64,000 bases of DNA from Candidatus Altimarinota bacterium (GTDB taxonomy: Bacteria > Patescibacteriota > Gracilibacteria > BD1-5 > UBA6164). Below the pieces are notes generated by a model. That model worked only from the letters and a program-made list of their open reading frames with translations. It made no database searches and was not told the origin of the DNA. A program made the translations under genes and the position numbers. The stretch spans positions 25,075 to 89,074 of the forward strand of contig JAHDCR010000004.1 of NCBI GenBank assembly GCA_020629795.1, given 5' to 3'. This document shows positions 1 to 11,481 of the stretch, in pieces. Position 1 is the first letter of the stretch. The number at the start of each line of letters is the position of its first letter.

Positions 1-2055
1 TGATGGACGACTGTTACTTTTGCAGGAGGCCCATATACTACTCCAGTTATAGTTGGTCGTAGCAATACTCATAATGATCCTGCTGAGGCTCTTGTATTTG
101 AATCTCGAAATTTGACGAGTACTACAGCGCAGGTGAGACTCTGTGATTCTCAGGCATCAAACGCAACTGATTGTGATACTCACGGGGTTGAAACAATATG
201 ATATATAGTAGTGGACGCAGCTCAAACGAGTAGTGTAGATTGAGTGGAAGCTGGAGTATTTTCTGCTGATGAATCATTTGATACGGTCGGATGATCAATT
301 ACAACAAGCTATGGAGAATCTTTTTCTCAAATACCTTATGTGTTTACATCTATTCAATCTACAAACGGAAGTAGTCCTATAGTAACGAGAGTGAGTGCCT
401 CGAGTATTTCAAATTTTACAGGATGAATATGTCAGCAACAATGATCAGAAGATGCTTGTAATGGGACTCATCCCACAGAAACCTTTGGGTGGATTGCAGT
501 TGATCCAAGCGTAAATCCATTTTTTAGACAAATGGATATCGGGACCTGAGTTTCTACTACACCATCTGATGTATGGTCTACAGCTGTTTTCTCAACGAGT
601 TTTGTCACTACACCAATTGCTATTTCTCAGACAGTAACAAATAATTGAGGTCAGGATGCACAGATTGATGAAATACAGAGTATTACTACTTCAGGGATGG
701 AGTTTAGGTCATGTGAGCTTGATAACGATGATGATTGTGATACTCATGCAATAGATGATATTAGATGGATGGCTATAGAGCAGGGAGTTTTTGCAGATGA
801 ATATGTTCTGGATAAAACGCATTATAGATGGTATGAAAATAATAATGCTAACACTCCAATCACTCCTTTAGCAGCTGAGAATTCTAAGCTTAATATTATT
901 CCGTGAAATAGGCAAGTTCGTCTCAGGATGCTAATACAAAATGGAGAACCAGAAGTTCCTGCCTGAGTACTGAGCTTAAAACTCCAATACGCAAACTCAG
1001 CGACATGTGAAACTGCCCCTAGTTGGACGGATGTATGAAGTCTCTGATGAGGAGAAGATTGGCTCATGTATGATAATGTATGAGTTACGGATTGAGCAAC
1101 GCTTACAAATTCTCTCTTGTTTGGATGAGGACACATACTCCAATCGTATAATGAATCTATCCCAACTATAAGTAATCCAAATGCAATACCTGTGAATCAA
1201 TGGGCAGAGTGGGATTTCTCACTCCGTAGAAACACTTTAGCATCAGGAAATCAGTATTGTTTTCGAGTGGTAACTGATAATGATAGCGAAATTGAGTATT
1301 CGAGTTATGCTATTATTGATACTACTGATACAGTGGTTCCTGTTATAAATTCTTATACTCCAGATACAGATAGTCTTATCCCAATTTGAAATTTTGAAAT
1401 AACTTATAATTATAGCGATGTAGACTCTGGTATTGATACAGATAGTGATATTATAACACTCCAAAGATGGGATGGAGCTACATGGTGAGCTAATATCGCA
1501 GGAACATATATATCACTTGATAATATATCCTCAACAGATGCTCTCTATAATGTTACAGGATTACCTTATGGACGTTATCAAGTAGGATTTCAAATATCAG
1601 ATAATGCATGAAATTCTGCTTTTGAGATTCATGAACTCTATGTGGATGAAGTCGAATTTATAATCTCTCAGGCAGAAGTAGAAATAGATACTATTTTTAC
1701 TGATAACACAAAATACACAAGCGACGATACTCTCACAGTTACGGTAAAAACTGTCGGTGCAGCATTTGATGTCGTTATGGAGCAAACAAGTGATATGAGT
1801 AATGCAGGGGAGATAATTCCAGACTGGGATTGAAGCAAAGGATTTTGATATGAAGAAGCTCCATTTGGTAGTGTAAATTCATTTGGATCTGGAGTTACTA
1901 TTGCTAGTGAAGTGAGAGATTTGAATATAAACGGAGAAAAATATAGCTATACTTATGACTTAAAATATTCAATTCTTTTAGATATGTTCGAGAGTTATGG
2001 AGCATGAGACTATCAGGCAAATTTAGATTTTCATATAGAGCTAGATTACAACTAG
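1..2055 (+). CDS. Large surface protein with lectin-like repeats, C-terminal part (5' end outside window)
   Basis: Frame 1 is open from the first base to TAG at 2053-2055 once UGA is read as Gly, giving 684 residues of a longer protein. The first ~280 residues hold three or more copies of a ~90-residue module. Each copy has Cys-rich DxCDTH/NGTH-like stretches and a hydrophobic GWIAVDP or GYIVVDA strand, which resembles the H-type lectin fold. After HYRWYENNN comes a different beta-rich domain, followed by Ig-like segments with VTVKTVGAAF-type strands. No C-terminal membrane anchor is visible. An extracellular adhesive role is an inference from the repeats and composition. Confidence 0.75.
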
Positions 2056-2065
2056 AAATTGATAA

Positions 2066-2111
2066 TTTTCCTAAAAAACATACACTGCAAGTATATAGTT
2101 TATTAGGAAAA
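2066..2111 (+). terminator. Imperfect hairpin between surface protein gene and rsmA
   Basis: TTTTCCTAA (2066-2074) pairs with TTAGGAAAA (2103-2111), with AAAC/GTTT extending the stem after one mismatch. It lies between the upstream TAG and the rsmA ATG at 2114, so it may end the upstream transcript or form an rsmA leader structure. Confidence 0.45.
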
Positions 2112-2113
2112 AA

Positions 2114-2926
2114 ATGAGTTTAGAAATCATACAAAAATATAAAATTCTGGCAAAGAAATCACTTGGTCAGAATTTTTTAGTGAACAGTGAGATTATAGAT
2201 GAAACAGTAAATATTATACCAGTTGCATGAAATAATATCATTGAAGTATGACCAGGGTATTGAGCTCTCACAGAAAAGTTATTAGAGCAAAAGCCAGCTT
2301 CACTTCATCTTGTTGAGCTTGATCGAGATATGATAGAAATCCTAGAAGATAGATTGCATTTATGAGAATTAAAATCTTGAGATGTAGATTTTAAAATTCA
2401 TAATCAAGATGTTTTAGATTTTATCCCTCAGTTTTGAGGGTATTCGGTGATAGCGAATATTCCATATTATATAACTTCACCAATTCTTAGGCATTTTCTC
2501 TATGACTTGGAAAATAAGCCTGAAAATATGATAATCCTCATGCAAAAAGATGTAGGAGATAAGATACTAGGAAAATGAAAAAATAAATCATCGGTCCTGA
2601 GTTTAATGATAGAGAAAAAATGTAGCGTATCTGAAGAAATATTTGTCGCAAAAGAAAATTTCATACCGGCTCCAAAAATAGAATCTTCAGTATTACTATT
2701 TGAAACTCATGAAAAATATAAAAATATTGATGATGAAAAATTTTTAGACATAATCAAGAAATGATTCCTTGCTCCTAGAAAAAAACTTATAAAAAATCTA
2801 GTGTCTTGATGATTTGATAGGTCTAAAATAGAAGAATATTTTTGTCAACAATGATATGATGAAAATTTAAGAGGGGAGGATTTAAATATTTTTCAGTGGT
2901 GTGAATTAGTTAAGAATCTCTATTAA
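2114..2926 (+). CDS. rsmA: 16S rRNA (adenine1518/1519-N6)-dimethyltransferase RsmA/KsgA
   Basis: The 270-aa product matches RsmA length. It dimethylates two adjacent adenines near the 3' end of 16S rRNA, using SAM, late in small-subunit assembly. Visible motifs are SLGQNFL near residue 16, the SAM-binding EVGPGYGALT at about 44-53, VELDRD as motif II and the catalytic NIPYYI at about 115-120. Two of the motif I glycines are encoded by UGA, so the protein is only intact under code 25. The ATG lies directly after the hairpin at the end of the preceding gene. The CGA in ELDRD sits at a position usually Arg in this family. Confidence 0.95.
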
Positions 2927-3044
2927 GGTTTATTTTTGATATATCACCTAATTAAAAGTAAAATTTAATGTCAATAAAGACAAAGATATTATAATTATAG
3001 ACAGATAAGAATTACAAATATTCTATAATAGACAGATTAAAAGT
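2927..3044. repeat. Decamer ATAGACAGAT repeated upstream of a glycosyltransferase
   Basis: This 118-base AT-rich gap holds ATAGACAGAT at 2997-3006 and again at 3028-3037, exactly 31 bases apart. A third copy beginning ATAGACAG occurs at 4661 in front of the methyltransferase gene of the same cluster. The function is unknown; a regulator-binding site or processing signal is possible. Confidence 0.4.
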
Positions 3045-3875
3045 ATGTCAAATATAATAAAAAATAACCCAAAGATATCAGTAATTATGCCTGTCTATAA
3101 TACTGATAAATTTGTATGAGAGGCTATTGAAAGTATATTAAAGCAAAGCTTTAAAGATTTTGAATTTATTATAATTGATGATTGTTCTACAGACCAATCA
3201 TATCAAGTTTGTAACGAGTATGCAAAAAATGAATCGAGAATTAGACTGTATAGAAATAAAGAAAATATATGAATTAGTGAAACAAGAAATAAATTAATAG
3301 AATTATGTAAAGGTGAATTTATTGCTACTCAAGATAGTGATGATATATCAGTAAATAATAGATTAAAATTAAGTTTCGATTTTCTCATACAGAACCATGA
3401 CTATGCAGTAGTTTCTGGCAATAATATAATAGTAAACCAAGTATGAAAAACTATAGGGGCCAGAATATATAGTAACAATATAAAAAAAACTATACTTAAA
3501 AAATCCCCTGTTTCGCAACCATCAAGTATGTTTGTGAAAAATGTTTTTATTCAAGTTGGTTGATACGATAGGAGTATAAATTATGGAGAAGATTATGATC
3601 TATGGTTAAAAATATATTCAGTTGGATATAAAATAAAGAACTTAGATAAATTTTTAATTAAATACAGACTGCATGGTAATCAAACCAAATCTACTAAGTT
3701 AAGGCAAACATTAAAAAATACAATATTTATTCAAAAGAGAGCTATTAATAAATATAAAATAAAAGCGAGTTTATCTGATTATATCTATCTTTTCTTGGAA
3801 AAGTGTTTATTATTTTTACCAGAAAAATTTGTTTTATTCTTTTTTAAAAAAACAGCGTATAAAAATGCAAAATAA
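3045..3875 (+). CDS. Family 2 glycosyltransferase
   Basis: A 276-aa GT-A-fold enzyme that should transfer a sugar from a nucleotide-sugar donor to a growing surface glycan. The N-terminus shows the GT2 signature ISVIMPVYN. It is followed by IIIDDCSTDQS (nucleotide-binding Asp residues), the metal-binding QDSDD near residue 100, and GGYDRS...GEDYDLW as the acceptor/catalytic-base region. YRLHGNQTKS near the end is also typical. The stop overlaps the next glycosyltransferase start by 11 bases, so the two are probably translationally coupled. Donor and acceptor cannot be told from sequence. Confidence 0.88.
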
Positions 3876-4659
3876 AGAACTTAAGCTATCAATTCTTATT
3901 ACAACAATAAATGAGTGAATTTTTAGGGTTAAAAATGATTTACTTCCTCAATTGTTAGATGTAGATGAAATTATAATTTCTCATCAGATTACAAATAAAT
4001 CTATGAAATCTCAAAAAATAATATTTTGAGATAATACAAAGTACTATTCCATGTTTAAATCAGGATTGTCTAAAAATAGAAATAATGCTTTAAGACATGC
4101 AACGTGAGATATTTGCTACATTTGCGATGATGATCTCACAATTATGCCCAATTTTGCAGAGAATATTAGAAAAATTTTCCAGGATATAAATATAGACGTA
4201 GCAACATTTCAAGCAGTAGATGAATTGAATAACAAGCATTTTGAAGTTAATGAATGAAGGCATAATAACTTATCTATTTTAAAAGTATGGAGTTGGGGTA
4301 TTACTTTTAGAAGAAAAGTGGTTACTAGTAAGTGAATAAAATTTAATGAGAATTTTTGACTTTGAACCAAATACCCAGTTTGAGAAGAGAATATATTTTT
4401 ATCTTATTGTTTGAAAAAATGATTGTCTGTAATTCATACTGATAAGGTAATTGTTTTACATCCAAGGGAAAGTAGTAGTATCAGATATTCGAAAAATCTT
4501 ATAATTTGAAGAATTCAATTGTGGAAAGAATTATTTTGAGTATTTGGATGAATATTCGCTATTTTTTATTTTACTCTAAGTCATCATAAGTACTATAAAA
4601 ATGAATTTACGGTACTTAATTTTTTCTTTTTAAGTTGTAGCTGACTAAAGAATATATAA
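3865..4659 (+). CDS. GT2-like glycosyltransferase
   Basis: 264 aa, overlapping the upstream glycosyltransferase by 11 bases. The N-terminus LSILITTINEG and the central GLSKNRNNALRHATGD followed by CDDDL match the GT-A pattern in which an RN..A motif precedes the DxD-like metal site. A second acidic patch, YPVGEEN, resembles the ED region of GT2 enzymes. It is heavily dependent on UGA codons, with more than a dozen in frame. It lacks the canonical DDxSxD loop, so it is a divergent GT2 relative. Substrates are unknown. Confidence 0.75.
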
Positions 4660-4701
4660 AATAGACAGGGAAACATTATTTTTAAAAATATAGAACTTTA
4701 T

Positions 4702-5787
4702 ATGGATACACTCGTTAGCAAAAGATATAAATATGATGGAAAGATTCCTTTTTATTTTTCTAAAAAAAGAAAAAATAAGATTCGAGAATTTGAAGAAAAA
4801 AATTCATTAAGAAATAAAGACACGCAAGCTTGTTATGTGTGCTGATGAGAAAATTTTACTAAGTTGTGAGAAAAGGATAAGTATTGATTTTACTATCCTG
4901 TTGTTATTTGTCATACTTGTACCTTAGTGCAAACAAATCCATACTATTCTTGAGAAGAAGTAAATATTTTTTACTCAGATTACTTTAGGGAAGTATACAT
5001 GTGAGTTCCACGAACTCAGAAATATATTTTTGAAAATAATATTAAGAGAGGTGAAAAGGTAATTAATTTTATACAGAAAAATACTTGATTAAATGTGTCA
5101 TCAAAAAAAGTGCTGGACATTTGATGTGGTAACTGATGAATTCTAAAGGCATTTCAAAATAACTCTAATTTTTGTCTTTGAATCGATTTATGAAGTACGT
5201 ATTTTAATCTATGAGTTGAACAGTGATTAGATTTACGTCAATCTTCATTAAAATGACTTTTGGATTCATGATATAAGGAGCAATTTGATATTGTTGTTTT
5301 TTCACATAATTTAGAACATTTAATCAATCCAAAAGAGGAATTACAACTCCTAAAGAAAATTATACATAAAGACTCTATAGTTTTTATATCTGTTCCATGA
5401 CTCTTTTTTATGGAAAATAATAACTTTGATTATGTTGGAGAATATTTTCAAAATGCTCATAAATCTCATTTTACACTTTCAACACTTCAATACTTAATGA
5501 AATATGAGTGATATAAGCTTATTCATTGAGATGAAGAGATTCAATCAATATTTATGCTCGGTGATGATGTGCAAAAAGTCCTGACGAAATCAAGTGATGA
5601 AATTATTACTAGAATTAAGGACGTTGAATCTATTTATGTAGAGAGGTATAAGAAACTAATGTTTATAAAAATCGTATATTTTATTTTAGATAAACTATGA
5701 TTACGAATATTTACTCTTGCAGTGTTTAGAAAATTATGAATTACAAAATTTTTTAGAACTTTTCTTCTTTGAAAAGATGTATTATAA
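4702..5787 (+). CDS. Zinc-ribbon SAM-dependent methyltransferase
   Basis: A 361-aa protein combining an N-terminal zinc ribbon (Cys44-x2-Cys47 and Cys70-x2-Cys73) with a Rossmann methyltransferase domain whose SAM loop reads LDIGCGNGG at about 138-146. The sequence FDIVVFSHNLEHLINP is the usual motif IV region of class I methyltransferases. This architecture is common among sugar C- or O-methyltransferases in polysaccharide clusters, which fits the glycosyltransferases on both sides. The 3' end overlaps the next gene by 11 bases. Confidence 0.82.
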
Positions 5788-6691
5788 AACAATAGCATAT
5801 TTAATTCAAGCCCACGGAAATCCTTCTCATCTTTTAAAGCTTGTTACAAAGCTACAAAGTTTAGAAGTCGACTTTTTTATTCATGTAGATAAAAAAACTA
5901 ATATAGTTCCTTTTGAAGAAGAGCTTAAAGGTATTGATAATGTTTTTTTTGTTTCTGAACGTGTTTCTGTTGTTTGGAAATGATTTTCACAAGTTTTAGC
6001 TAGCCTTAACCTTATTACTTTAGCTTTGAATTCAAAGTATGAATACAAGTACTTTACTTTAATAAGTGGTGTAGACTATCCTATTATTTCTTCTCAGGAT
6101 ATTGTAGATTTTTTTGATTCTCAAACATATAATTTCTTAGAATATGAAGAAATAAAAGAATCTAAAAGCTACATAGATTATTTTAAGAATAAACAACTCT
6201 GGTTTAAAATTTCGAAATGGCATTACTATGACACTCTTAAAATTAACTGGTGATGTAATCAGTGAAGTTTTAAACATATGCTATATAGAGGATATATTTT
6301 TTTAAATATTTGTATTTTAAACATCTTTAGTAAGAAAAAAAATATTGATACAACTAAGAAATATTATTTTTGATCATCATGGTGGAGTTTAACAAAAGAA
6401 TCTATAGGGTATGTTTTGGATTACTCTAAAAAAAATCCAGAATTTAATATGTTTATGAAGTATTGTGATGCTTCTGATGAAATATATTTTCAAACTATCC
6501 TTTTAAACTCTCCATATAAAGATATTTGTGTGAATGATAACTTACGATACATAAATTGGAGTAAGGATAGAGAAGGCCCTGCTATATTAGTTGAAGATGA
6601 CTTTGAGGAAATAACGAAATCTTGAAAAATTTTCGCAAGAAAATTTTCTTCCGTAAGTAGAAAATTAATAGAAAGATTAAATAATCAATAA
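5777..6691 (+). CDS. GT14-like (core-2/I-branching) glycosyltransferase
   Basis: 304 aa. The start IAYLIQAHGNPSHL, the following FFIHVDKKTN and the later YFTLISGVDYPI and GSSWWSLTKE are hallmarks of the bacterial Branch (GT14) family. ASDEIYFQTILLNS resembles the family's C-terminal acidic motif. GT14 enzymes do not depend on a DxD metal site. It likely adds a branch or xylose/GlcNAc-type sugar to a surface glycan; the donor is unknown. It ends a four-gene overlapping run on the + strand and converges on a GT8 gene with only 4 bases between stops. Confidence 0.82.
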
Positions 6692-6695
6692 AAAT

Positions 6696-7595
6696 TTATC
6701 TATAGATTACTAGTTTATTTATTATTGATATAATTTTCTTTGGAATTATTTTATAGACTATATATATAAGTAAGTCTTTTTGGTTGATGTGTGGTTTTTT
6801 TATTGGGATAGAAAGTTCATTTACATACTTCCAAAATTTTTTTTGATAGTTTTTATGTATAATTGCTGGAGATATATAGAATAACTTTCCTCTTGATGCG
6901 TAATGATGTATAAAAGCGTTTTCGTCATATTTTTCATTCACAATAGAATTAAATTTATCTGAAATATATAATGTAGAAGAATTATAAGCTATATTTAATG
7001 CATCTTGATCAGCGAATATGTATTCATATTTTTTAAATACCTCGATGACATCAGACATAAGGGATCCTCGTATTTTTTTGAGGTTAACTATAAGTACTCA
7101 TGCATTTATATATGATTTTTTTTGCAATCAGAGATCACGTTCTTTTTTTCTTGAAAATGGAATGTATGGATCTAAAACTCATGCTATTGAATAACCGCTT
7201 ATGTCAGTATTTATATAATCTTCATAAAAATTTCTATGGATAATAGTATCAGTATCTAAATAAAGTAAATTTTCGACTGAAGTAGGTAATAGTTCACCAA
7301 AAAACAATCGTAAAAAAGTTCATGGATTCGCAGGAATACTTTTACTCATCATAAAACTCAAGTTTCTTTCTAATCTTTCAGGGAAAAATATAAAAGTTAT
7401 TTCAGTTTTATACTCTTTTACGATATTTTTAATAAATTCTAGATTTTCGGGATGAATTCTATAAATTATTATATATATGAGAATATTATTATTTGAGTGA
7501 TTACGCAACAAAGAAGTAAGAGATATTCATAAGAGAGATATCTGTTCTTTATTATGTAAACTCTTGTTGTCATTGAAACAATATACTATGTTCAT
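6696..7595 (-). CDS. Family 8 glycosyltransferase
   Basis: 299 aa. GT8 enzymes are retaining galactosyl- or glucosyltransferases of LPS and surface glycans. LLYLDTDTIIH at about 111-120 carries the DxD metal site. SGYSIAGVLDP, INAGVLIVNLKK and FADQDALNIAY follow in the family order. The ATG at 7595 overlaps the end of the upstream polysaccharide pyruvyl transferase-like gene by 10 bases, so both belong to one minus-strand operon. Convergent with the GT14 gene; this is the only convergent pair in the window without an evident hairpin. Confidence 0.88.
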
Positions 7596-8584
7596 GAGAG
7601 TCTATCTTTAATTTTTTTAATTTTTTCTATTTTTTCTTCCTCAAAATTAAGAGCTGATATTTTCCAGTCTATATTTTTAATTCATAACATATATTGAATA
7701 TTAAAATATATTTTGAGAAATACTGTGTATAATAAATCTCAAATAGTGAAACCGTACCGAACATTGATATTTAGTAGTGGAATTTTGCTAAGTGTAGGAC
7801 TTTTTCTTAAAAGGCCTAAGTGTCTTCTGCTCCAATGCACATAAGGGTGGATATCAATAAATCTTTGTTTTAAGCGCTTATTGTTTTCTCAAAACATAAT
7901 AACTGGTATTCACATAGCAATACACGGCATAGCACAATGAAATCTACTTGTAACTACTAATTTTGCATTATTTTTATAGTATTCTAAAATATCCTTAGAA
8001 ATAGAGAATTTAGTCTCATTAGATATAAATGGTCAATGCGAAATTACATGACTTAAATACTCGTAGTCTTTGGTTTTTTCTGGAGTAGGTGTATACTTAT
8101 CAACATCTACTAATATAATTTTTTTTGCATTTTTTTCTTGTTCTAATGTTCTTCTTTTTAATAAGAGAGTGATACATTCATTATTGATAGCTTGAATTCA
8201 ATGTTTTATAAAGATAGCTTCTGTATCTGCATCACGACAACCAATAGGTTCAAATTTTTTGAAATAGTCTATATTTTTTTTTGTAAAAAATTTTTCTTCG
8301 ACTTTTTTACTTTTTCAATAATCAAGCTCAAGGTGGAAATTATAAAATATTGGGGTTATACTTTTATGAAATGGAAAATTTTTCTCAAAATTATTATCTT
8401 CAAAACAAAAGAATCAATTTATAAATACTGTAATATTTTTTCATATTCCTTTATGTAGTTGATTTTGATCTATATTAGAAACTGAATATCATAAGTCTTC
8501 TAGTATTTCTTTTGTTACGTATGATTGTATATTATCACCAATATTGTTTGAATGATCATATCAGATAGTGTATATTTTTTTCAT
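7586..8584 (-). CDS. Polysaccharide pyruvyl transferase family protein
   Basis: 332 aa. The family transfers pyruvate ketals, or acts in related reactions, on exopolysaccharides and cell-wall polymers. The N-terminus is IYTIGYDHSNNIGDNIQS, with the GD..Q pattern of the family. EPIGCRDADTEAIF matches the IGxRD motif. The C-terminal signature TSRFHCAMPCIAMGIPVIMFG near residue 220 is diagnostic. Start and upstream stop overlap as TAATG, showing translational coupling to the flippase gene. The in-frame UGA codons disrupt it completely in the ORF track. Confidence 0.85.
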
Positions 8585-10080
8585 TATTTTTTTGTTAGAG
8601 AAAGGATAATTTTTTTATTGAGAAAAAAGTATATTCAGAACCATATTAATCATATTCAGCTAATGAACAAAAATACTATTAGACGATTTTCTAAAAGTAA
8701 ATATGGAGTTATGAATAAATGTATTAAAAATCAAAGAATTCAAAATAATCATATATGTTTTCCTAGAGATGAATAGTTTAATCATACTCGCATTTTCTCT
8801 CAGACATAAATTTCTGATAATACCCACATTATTATCCAAGATAATCATGTCATAATTGCAGCACCATATACTCATAAATATTGTATGAGTATATAGTTCC
8901 CAATTACATTTATAAATATTGTAAATATTATTATATAAAGCCTATTTTTTATCTTTCAAATCGTAGCTAAAATATTAAAATTGATTTGTAGTAAAAAATT
9001 AAATGTAAGTAATAGGATTGAATATTTTAGAATTTCTCAGGAGAGTAAAAAATTTTCTCAAAATAAAACATATGCAATATAAGTTGCAAATACAAAAAAG
9101 AATATGTTTAGAGAAATTCATAAACTACATGTAAAATCTTGTAGATTTTTCTTAATTTTAATTATATCTCTACTCTCTTTATTCTTAGAATATAGTTCAG
9201 AAAATACTGGTAATAAAAAAGCAAAAATAGGTGCTATGAGTATAAATGGTATACCAATAATACTAAGGTAATTTGTATAGTATCAAGCACTTTCTGTACC
9301 TAACAATACAATTATCATCTGCATATCAATTTGTGAGAGTATAGTTGAGGCTTGAGCTCATAAAAATACTATAAATGCATAAATAAATATATTTTTAAAT
9401 TCATCGAAATCTATCATAATTCTTTCAGACTTCAGGTAAATCTTATAATATTTATGATAGAAAATTATTCAGGATAATAAAAGTCAAATATACAATCAAA
9501 TTATCCATGCGTAGCTAAACTGGATAATAGTTCATTCACTAAAAAATAAAATTATTATTACTGAAAATAGTATAAAACATGATCTTACAAATTCCATAGA
9601 TTTCTGTAAAAAAGTATTTTGTACTGACAAGAAGAAATTATTTATTAATTGAAATGTGTTAATTCATAAAAAAAACATAGAAAATACTTTTATTATTTGT
9701 CATGAGATATTATTTTCAAAGTAGTGTTCTCATAGTATTTCTGATCAAAAAAAGAATATGCATGCAAGTGTTATACTAGTAAATCATTGTATGATAAAAG
9801 CTAATAAGAGAAGAGATTTTATTCTTGCGAATTCTTTTTTGTTGTAATATTTGGGTAGATAGAACAATAAGCTTTCTCTTATACCAAAGTCAGAAAATGA
9901 AGAGAGAAGAGTGATAAGACTTATTATTCCATATATAAGTCATATGTCTCATACGCTTAAATTTCCCGATAGTATAATTTTTACTATATATCCAATCGGA
10001 GCAATAATAAAACTGAATAAATAGAGCCAAAAACCCTTTTTTAAAAATTTTTCTCAGAGAGATGCATGTTGATCAATCAA
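8584..10080 (-). CDS. Oligosaccharide flippase (Wzx/MATE-like)
   Basis: A 498-aa polytopic membrane protein with the hydrophobic pattern of Wzx-type flippases, which move lipid-linked glycan units across the membrane. I walked the whole frame and found no TAA or TAG before the stop at 8584-8586. The segment GLIYGIISLITLLSSFSDFGIRESLLFYLPKY is characteristic of the family near the N-terminus. No ATG is in frame at the 5' end; TTG at 10080 is the best start, with ATT or ATA codons as alternatives. It lies just after the terminator of the malic enzyme gene and is coupled to the pyruvyl transferase-like gene by TAATG. Confidence 0.8.
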
Positions 10081-10119
10081 AATATGATATTTATCTATTA
10101 ATTGGAATTTAGTATATAC

Positions 10120-10155
10120 AAAAAAATATCTTCCAAAAGAGGAAGATATTTTTTT
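10120..10155 (-). terminator. Hairpin after malic enzyme gene
   Basis: Perfect 15-bp arms (AAAAAAATATCTTCC and its complement) with a 6-base loop. It starts 11 bases beyond the malic enzyme stop on the minus strand and ends in a T run. The flippase gene begins about 40 bases later. Confidence 0.85.
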
Positions 10156-10166
10156 ATGTGTAAAAC

Positions 10167-11300
10167 TTATGCAATACTCTGAGCAATTAAACCTGCTATT
10201 CAATCTTCAAATGGTCATGGAATGATTTTTTCTGGACTTGGATTTTCAACTGCAGCTGCTAAAGCCTGAGCAGCAGATATTTTCATATCATCAGTTATTG
10301 CATTCACTCAAGCTGCGAGTGCTCATTTAAATATTCATGGAAATACGAGAACGTTGTTAATTTGATTCGGATAGTCTGATCTCCCGGTAGCTACAATTTT
10401 AGCACCAGCTTCATACGCAAGCTCAGGCATGATTTCAGGATCAGGATTAGCCATTGCAAATATAATAGCATCTGTATTCATAGACTTTACCATATCTTGA
10501 GAAAGTGATTTTGGTGCAGATACTCACAGGAATACATCAGCTGAAGCTATAGCTTCACTGAGAGTTCCAGAAATATTATTGGGATTTGTGATGTTAAGTA
10601 TTTTTTGTTTTTCATTATTTAAATCTGTCCTGGATTTTGATACGACTCATTTACTATCGCATGCGATGATATCTGTTACACCATAGAGAAGTAAGAGTTT
10701 TATAATAGCTGTGCCAGCAGCTCATAGCCCATTGACCACTACTTTAATATCTGATTTATTTTTCCCAGTTATTTTCAGGGCATTGATAAGTCCAGCTAAA
10801 CATACGATAGCAGTTCCGTGTTGATCATCGTGAAATACTGGTATATCTAGCTCTGCTTTGAGTCTCTCTTCTATCTCAAAACATCTAGGTGCTGAAATAT
10901 CTTCAAGATTAATTCATCAAAAAGTTGGAGCAATATTTTTAATAGTTGAGATTATCTCCTGCGTATCTTGAGTATCAAGTACGATTGGAAACGCGTTTAC
11001 TCAAGCAAATTCTTTAAATAGAGCACATTTTCACTCCATAACTGGAAGGCTCGCTTCAGGTCCTATGTTTCAAAGTCATAGTACCGCAGATCCATCTGAA
11101 ATAACAGCAACAGTATTGCCTTTGAGAGTATATTTTTTTGCGAGTTTAGTGTCTTTGGCAATTTCCATACATGGGGCAGCAACTCATGGAGAGTATACTG
11201 TTGCTAAATCTTCTTTACTTGTAATAGGAGTTTTTAATTTTGTTTCAATTTTTCACTGAAATTTTTCGTGTAGTTCTAACGATAATCTGTTGTAATCCAT
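10167..11300 (-). CDS. NAD(P)-dependent malic enzyme
   Basis: 377 aa, the length of the short bacterial form. It oxidatively decarboxylates malate to pyruvate with reduction of NAD or NADP. Visible features are [14 protein letters not shown], the metal/substrate segment [32 protein letters not shown], the dinucleotide-binding loop VVNGLGAAGTA and the late [10 protein letters not shown]. The cofactor cannot be assigned with confidence. It appears to be monocistronic, with its own hairpin terminator. In a reduced organism it may be one of few routes to pyruvate and reducing power, which is an inference. Confidence 0.93.
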
Positions 11301-11406
11301 AATGTAAATTATAATTTTAAATTTGTGACAATATTATAAATAGCTTTTTGTAAAAAGCTAAAATATTATAGAGAATAAACTATAAAAAACCTTAATAAAT
11401 GTAAAG

Positions 11407-11423
11407 TTAAGTTCAGAACTTAA
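11407..11423. promoter_or_regulatory. 17-bp palindrome in the 181-base gap upstream of the GT-C-like gene
   Basis: TTAAGTTCAGAACTTAA is symmetrical around a central A, which suits a dimeric regulator rather than a hairpin. The rest of the gap (11301-11481) is AT-rich, with a small TAGCTTTTTGTAAAAAGCTA hairpin at about 11341. Confidence 0.35.
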
Positions 11424-11481
11424 TTTTTACAATATAGAGAAACTCCTTATTGTAAGCCTTAATATTTATATATTATTTTTT

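Noticed and set aside
822-1200. Minus-strand ORFs of 104 and 67 aa
   Set aside because: They are antisense to the continuous code-25 surface protein frame.
8192-8776. Plus-strand ORFs of 88 and 74 aa
   Set aside because: They are antisense to the pyruvyl transferase-like and flippase genes and have no coding character.
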